From: Chrysaora quinquecirrha
Lineage: Eukaryota > Cnidaria > Scyphozoa > Semaeostomeae > Pelagiidae
Direction: 5' to 3'
Assembly (NCBI GenBank): GCA_014526335.1
Contig: JACTAT010000194.1
Span: 1 to 64,000, forward strand
DNA length: 64,000 bases
A program made the position numbers and the translations under genes. The notes beneath the pieces were generated by a model, which saw nothing but the letters and a program-made list of their open reading frames with translations, was not told the origin of the DNA and did no database searches. Shown one piece after another: positions 57,650 to 64,000 of the stretch. Each line of letters starts with the position of its first letter. Within the stretch, counting starts at the first letter, position 1.

Positions 57650-60583
57650 ATGGCAACGAACTCAAGCGTGACTTTTGTCAATGACTCAGATATTTCTACC
57701 GTTGTTCATGAAAATTCTGGAACCATTCCCAAGGTTCATGTTGCGCAATTAAAACAGAATCGAAGTGTTGCGAAAAGAAACGTAACTAAAATACGAAATG
57801 AAATCGAATTGATTATTGTTAACCCTGAAAATGCTACCGAAATAGCCGGAAAAATCCCCCAGCTTCAATCTGCTTTAGAAGTGCTGAAACGCGCGCATGC
57901 GCTCTATCACCAAACCCTTCAGAAAGATGATGATATCAAAAATTCGTTGCAATATCTTCAAAATGAAGAGACGAAAGTGAAAAATCTTATTGCGAAAATT
58001 GAAAATGCTCAAACTTCTTTGCCAAATGAGCAACCTACAAATTCATCTATTCCTGTTGTCGAACCATCGGACTCAGTGAGTAGTGCTGGAACAAAAAAAT
58101 CATCATCGGGTTCAAGTTCAACATCAAGTGCTAGAGTCAAAGCTGCAGTTAGAACAGCAAGACTTCAAGCAAAGGCTGATGCATTAAAAAGGCTCCAAAC
58201 TCTACAACAAGAAGAGCTAAGACTACAGCAAAAGAAAGAGGAGCTGGAATTGGAAACTGAGCTAGCCATTGCTCAAGCTGAAGAAAGTGCTTTAGCTGAT
58301 GTTCAAAGTAGCGTTAGTTCGAAGGGGTCTTCATCTAAATCAACCGCTTATGTCTCGTCATGGTTAGAGAAAAGTAATAACAATGCTGTTCCTTTTGATC
58401 AGTCACCTGTTAACCCAAAGCAGCCTAGCCCTGTCGCTAATAAATTGAATCCAGAGGCGAAAGAGTGGCAAAGTCCATTTTCTAATTATCTGCCCCAACC
58501 AACACCCTACACGTCACAGATAGAAAATCTGCTCATGCAGCAACAGCAACATACATTAGCATTAATGCTTCCACAGCCAGAGTTACCTACTTTTGCAGGA
58601 GATCCAGCTGAATATTGCAGCTTTATCAGAGCCTTTGAAAGTCTGATAGAGTCAAGAACCAACAGCAGTAGTGCAAGGCTTTATTACCTTGTGCAGTACA
58701 CTAAAGGCGACGTTCATGAGCTAATGCGCAGTTGTTTGTCAATGAATCACGAAGAAGGTTATCATGAAGCACGGCGTTTATTAAAACAGCGCTTTGGCCA
58801 AGACTACAAGATAGCAACTGCTTATGTGGACAAAATAACAACAGGTCCTCCAATACGAGCAGAAAAGGCGGAAGATCTTCGAAAGTTTTCTATACTCATT
58901 ACAAGCTGCAAGAACACTCTAAGAGACATTGGATATCTAAATCGTGTTAACAATCCAGATTGTCTGAAGAAAATAATTGAGCGTTTGCCATTTGAAATGA
59001 AGCGAAAATGGCGTGATGTCGCAGATGATATATCAGAGCATAAGCACCGAGAGATAACCATAGAAGATGTTGCATTGTTTATCGAAAAAAGAGCCAGAGC
59101 CGCTTCACACCCCATATTTGGTGAAATATCAAAACCCCAGAAATCTAGCAGCAGTAATGTAAGAACCACTGGAAGAGGAGCGGTATTTGGAATATCTGGA
59201 GAATCAAAGACTAACAGTGACCAAGGTAAAATCCGGAATCTACCTCAATGCCCACTATGCAACAGCAATCACTGGCTGTCAAGATGCAGTCAGTTTAGAA
59301 GCAAGTCTGTAAGCGAAAGATTCAAAGTCACCAGAACCAAAGGTCTTTGTAACAACTGTCTGTTACCGGGGCATCTTGTAAAAGAGTGTCCAAAGGAAAG
59401 TTTTTGCAAAGTTGATGGTTGTAAACAAAAACATTCAACGTTTTTACATCCAGTCAATCCTAAACAAAGTGAAGCAACCAATCAATCTATCAAGAAACCT
59501 GAAGCAGATACTGAAATGACTGGGCATAATGGATACATAAAGGTCAGAGAGGACAAAAATATTCCAAGAGCTAAAACAAGTTTATCAATTGTGCCAGTAA
59601 AAGTCAGCGTACCTGGAAGTAAGAGGGTTGTGGAAACCTACGCATTCTTAGATAGTGGTTCAAATACTACCTTCTGCACCAAGGATCTAATGGATCAACT
59701 TTCTACTAAAGGAACAGATACTATGCTATCTCTTACTACTCTTGGGATTGCAGATAACCAAACTAAAACATCCGTTCTGAGTCTACAAGTCAGCGATTTA
59801 GATGAAAATAACTTGATCGATCTACCTGTTGTATTCTCGACACCTCGGTTGCCTGTGACAATTCATGATCGGGCAAATTATCAGGATTTAGAAAAATGGC
59901 CACATCTACAAGAAATCAACTTGATAGACATCGACGCTCAGGTGGGACTTCTTATTGGAAGTGACGTACCTAGAGCACTTGAACCAAGAGAAGTAAAATC
60001 TGGACAACCAGGTCAACCTTATGCTACAAGGACAGATCTTGGATGGGTAGTCAATGGCCCACTGAAAAGATCTGGAAGCTCACGATCTACCGTAAGCTTT
60101 ATCAAAACTGATGCTGATCTAACTGAACAATTTCAGAAATATTGTGAAATGGAATTTAATGACTCTTGCTATGATTCGAAAGCTGCTATGTCTCAAGAAG
60201 ACAAAATTGCCTTGGAGAAAATGAAATCTACCATTCAGCTGAAGAATGGTCACTATGAAATTGGTCTACCTTGGAAAGATGGGTTTCCTGATCTTCCTAA
60301 CAACAGATCAATGGCTGAATATCGTTTACAGCACCTGAAGAAGAGACTGGAAAGAGAGCCAACTCTGTTGAAGAATTACACGTCATTCATCGATGATTTA
60401 TTGCAAAGGGATACGCTCAAAAGGCACCCAAGTCAGCAGGTAATGGTGGAACCACATGGTTCTTACCTCATCATCCAGTGTTCAATCCGAAGAAACCAGA
60501 GAAAACTCGCGTCGTATTTGACTGTTCAGCAAAATATCAAAATGTGTCTCTTAACAGTCAGCTCTCACAGGGGCCGGATCTAA
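57650..60583 (+). pseudogene. BEL/Pao retrotransposon ORF: Gag, zinc knuckles, protease, start of RT (frameshifted)
   Basis: This 977-codon frame belongs to an LTR retrotransposon of the BEL/Pao group. Residues 1-130 and 160-215 are Lys/Glu/Gln-rich and probably coiled coil. A DUF1759-type Gag region runs about 311-486 (LPTFAGDPAEYCSFIRAFES to FIEKRARAASHP). Zinc-knuckle cysteines follow (CPLCNSNHWLSRC near 533, CNNCLLPGHLVKEC near 567). The aspartic protease motif is DSGS at 668-671. The start of RT is near 880 (NGHYEIGLPWKDGFPDLPNN). Around nt 60405-60412 a one-base loss moves the RT into another frame, so the last 55-60 residues are out-of-frame translation. Confidence 0.9.
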
Positions 60584-62952
60584 CAAGCACGTTAGTTGGA
60601 GTGTTGACAAGATTTCGAACTGGACCAGTGGCTTTAATGGCAGACATAGAAGGTATGTTTTTGCAAGTTAAAGTTCCTGATAAAGATGCTGATAGTCTTC
60701 GATTCCTTTGGTGGCCAGATGGAGATTTGAATTCAGATCCAGAAGAATATCAAATGCTTGTGCATTTGTTTGGGGGCACATCATCTCCAAGTTGTGCCAG
60801 CTTTGCTTTGCAGCAGACGGCAGAGCAGAACAAGAAGGACTTCGATCCGGTTACTATTGAAACAGTAAAGCGAAATTTTTATGTCGACGATTGTTTAAAG
60901 TCAGTCGGTTCTGAAGAACAAGCCATACAGCTTCAAAGAGAGCTACGACAGTTACTATCTAGAGGTGGGTTTCGACTTACCAAATGGATGTCAAACTCTG
61001 TCAACGTATTAGAAGCAGTACCTGAACTAGAAAGAGCTGCATCAGTAAAGAATCTCGACCTCGAAAATTCGAAGTCTGAGCGAGCACTTGGAGTTTGTTG
61101 GGATGTCTCGAACGACGAATTCGGGTTTAACATTACAATGAAAGAAAAACAGCCTACAAGAAGAGGAATTCTCTCAGTCGTAAGTTCCATTTACGATCCA
61201 CTCGGGTTTGCAGCACCCTTCATTCTACAAGCAAAGGCAATTCTTCAAGAGCTGTGTCGTCAAAAGTTAAACTGGGATGACAACATATCTGAGAAAGATC
61301 TACATGATTGGAATAACTGGCTGCGTGATTTGCCCAAGCTAGAAGATTATAAAATCGATCGTTGTTTTCAACCTAAAGGATCTAACGAAATCGCCACGGT
61401 TCAGCTGCATCACTTCTCAGATGCATCGCAAATAGGTTATGGTGCAGTGTCGTACATAAGAATCGTAAATGCAAGAGGCGATATACATTGTTGCTTTATT
61501 ATGGCAAAATCAAGACTGGCTCCAATCAAATCAGTTACCATTCCTAGAATGGAACTCTCTGCAGCAGTCGTTGCTACCAGACTAGATACCATGATTCGAC
61601 AAGAGACTGATCTTCACATCGATCAGTCTTATTTCTGGACAGATAGCACTTGTGTACTTAGATACATTGAGAACGAAGAAAAGAGATTTCAAACATTCGT
61701 GGCTAACCGAATTTCTACAATACGCAACGTTAGTGTACCGTCACAGTGGTATTACGTTGATACCAAAGCTAACCCAGCAGATGATGCTTCTAGAGGTCTT
61801 ACTGCGAAAGATCTGATTGAGAACAAGCGATGGTTATACGGTCCAGAATTCCTATGGGGTCCAGAAGAAGAATGGCCTCAACGACCAGCTAGTATGGGCA
61901 GTATTCCAAATAATGACCCAGAGATCAAGAAATCCGCGAAATCATTTGCTACAGAATCTGAAGAAGGAAAAGATACAGTATTGGATAATATTATCAATCG
62001 ACATTCTTCATGGTATAACTTGAAGAAGACTATTGCATGGCTAATTCGATACAAAACCAATCTTAAAGAAGCCGTCAGTAAAAGGAAGATGGGAACATCT
62101 ACGAAATCAAGAGTTATAAAGCCTTTAAAGATCAGCGAGTTGAGAAAGGCAGAGACAGTGATTCTACAATATGTTCAGAAACGAAGCTTTCCATCCGAGA
62201 TGAAATTATTGTCTACGAATCAACGGAAAGAAAATGGCTCAACAACTAGTCAAAGAGCAAAGAATCCAGTGGGCAAAAATAGTTCATTGCAGCGATTAGA
62301 TCCATTTATATCGGATGATGGTATTTTACGTGTCGGAGGTCGCTTGCGACGTGCTCCAATCAGTGATGAATCGAAACATCAAATCATCCTTCCGAAACGT
62401 CATCACATCGTTGAGCTGATTGTTCGCTACTACCATGAAGTATCCGGTCATTCAGGACTAGAGTATGTATTGGCTCTAACTCGTCAACGTTACTGGATTA
62501 TCAGGGCAAGATCGACATTGAAACAGATCTTAAACAAATGCTTTAGTTGCAGAAGAAGACAGTCGCCAGTGGAAGCACAAAAGATGGCTGATTTACCCAA
62601 AGACCGAGTTACACCGTCAAAACCACCATTCTCGTTCGTGGGTATCGACTGCTTTGGTCCGTTTCAAGTTCGTCGTGGGAGAACAATGGTTAAAAGGTAC
62701 GGAGTTATCTTTACCTGTTTATCTATTAGAGCGATTCATATTGAAATTGCACATGCCTTAGATACCTCATCTTTCATAAATGCATTTAGAAGATTCATTG
62801 CTAGAAGAGGTTGCCCAGAAGAAATCAGATCAGATAACGGAACTAACTTTGTCGGCGGCAACAAAGAATTGTCACAAGCTATTTCAGAATGGAATGAGAG
62901 CAAAATGCAAGAATTCTTGTTACAGAAGTCAAGTAACTGTGGAGCAACGTAA
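60478..62952 (+). pseudogene. BEL/Pao retrotransposon, RT, RNase H and truncated integrase (second frame)
   Basis: This frame continues the polyprotein; its ATG at 60478 is internal to RT and not a natural start. RT shows [22 protein letters not shown] and the active-site YVDD at residues 135-138 (nt 60880-60891). RNase H shows [15 protein letters not shown] and [12 protein letters not shown]. The integrase has a His-His-Cys-Cys zinc site (about 62400-62560) and two of its three acidic residues, Asp724 in GIDCFGPF and Asp786 in [11 protein letters not shown]. Homology ends near 62935; the third acidic residue, C-terminal domain and 3' LTR are missing. With the frameshift, the element cannot make a full polyprotein. 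Confidence 0.9.
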
Positions 62953-64000
62953 AGTAACAAAATATCAGCAGAAAAAAAAATAAAACGTCCGGACGAGCAC
63001 CATGCTTATTTTGCTACGAGAAAAGACCCGCCATATCCATTTCACGATTTTGATCTTAGGAAAGGTAGGTCATAGTGAATTTCCAGAACAATATACGCTT
63101 CGACATGTATTTATAGAGAACAGTACCCATTTTTTCCATTTTTCGGTTATTATCAACATTTCGGTATACTCATCTATACCTTTTCTATGTTGGCATTATA
63201 CCTGGTTTCATCTATTCGCAAAATAAGATTAAAGCCGTATATACATATCTTTTGGGGAAACTGGTAACAAGTTGGTTTGTTTCAGAAGCATGGGCGGTAC
63301 AATCCTAACCACAGAAAGCTCTGGGACGAAGCTCTATAATAGTCAGCTAGCAGAAGGACCCTTTTCTCCCATTGACAAATGTTGTTTTCGATTCACACCC
63401 GTAGAAAAGCATTCAGCAACACTTACAAAACAATCACTATGCATTTAGGATAGCGAAAAGAGCTGAAACACATCTCATGTTTTACTTGCGAGCTTGTCAA
63501 GTCTGACACTCTTCAGAGTACAAATGTAAGAAACAGAAGAAAAAAAGCTTATAAGTTTGACCAAAAACACTTCCGTAATCCTTCGCTACATGAAGTTAGA
63601 CACAATTCAAAACTGGGATTACCACCGCTAGGCCTATAAGGCTCTGGGATCAGGCTTAAAAAATTTTCGAATTGTGGAAATTTTCTTGAAAACGATAAGT
63701 CAAATGGTTCCAGTCCAATTGAGGTAATAAAAAATGTCTCCAAAAATGCCTTCATGTCTCAAATGTACAGTTGAAGTTTTGAAAAAGTTAAGTCTTCTTG
63801 CTTCTCCTCGTTTTTCAGTGTTTTAGCGTAAAACAAGAATACAAATATTTTCGTCTTTCGTGAGCATTCACTGTTTTATCTCAATTAAAGCTAATTAAAT
63901 TGATCTATAAGTGGGTAAGGAGAATACAGTTGTAAGAGTAAACAAATCAAACTATTTTAAAGTATAATAAACATAAAACCTCATAAAACCATAATGATTT
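62953..64000. other. Right end of window, no gene recognised
   Basis: This is AT-rich sequence after the broken retrotransposon. I found no LTR copy, gene or repeat. Confidence 0.5.

Overview
This is eukaryotic genomic DNA: AT-rich, intron-rich and crowded with small transposable elements and microsatellites, with no operons or bacterial gene spacing. The one complete host gene found encodes a secreted extracellular-matrix protein of the animal ADAMTS-like family, so the source is a metazoan. The mixture of a BEL/Pao retrotransposon, many short non-autonomous DNA transposons and 0.2-13 kb introns fits an invertebrate. I favour a cnidarian (anthozoan, perhaps a coral), but that is an impression and not a proof.

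Layout. (1) 1-8 kb: two small MITE-like elements, then the first two coding exons of an alpha-methylacyl-CoA racemase (AMACR) gene on the minus strand (7832-7508 and 6357-6131). They carry the catalytic His and Asp. No further AMACR exon was found to the left, so the gene either runs off the window through a long intron or is broken. (2) 8.3-11.9 kb: degenerate tandem repeats and a probable DNA element, with no gene. (3) 11.9-47.2 kb: one minus-strand gene of 15 coding exons, assembled here with every splice phase matching, for a 1043-residue ADAMTS-like protein: signal peptide, Tyr/Gly/Asn/Arg-rich region, TSR1, shortened cysteine-rich region, unusual cysteine-free segment, spacer, TSR2-7, PLAC. 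The order matches vertebrate ADAMTSL4 and ADAMTSL6/THSD4. Its introns hold PIF/Harbinger-like MITEs, a second MITE family with TA-ended inverted repeats, a near-perfect 320 bp hairpin, and long AGY, ACTA and GAT microsatellites. (4) 47.2-56.9 kb: no gene; an ACTAC-type satellite with a 115 bp higher-order unit, interrupted by a hAT-type MITE with a perfect 8 bp target duplication, then two tRNA-derived SINE copies and a minisatellite. (5) 56.9-62.95 kb: a plus-strand BEL/Pao LTR retrotransposon with Gag, zinc knuckles, protease, RT, RNase H and part of integrase. It is broken by a one-base frameshift in RT and a 3' truncation. (6) 62.95-64 kb: nothing recognised.

The two host genes have unrelated jobs: peroxisomal/mitochondrial branched-chain lipid metabolism, and extracellular matrix/microfibril biology. 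Nothing suggests they work together. I saw no clear previously undescribed gene system. The most distinctive items are the cysteine-free exon that replaces the usual end of the cysteine-rich module, the hairpin element, and the several transposon families whose target-site duplications can be read directly.
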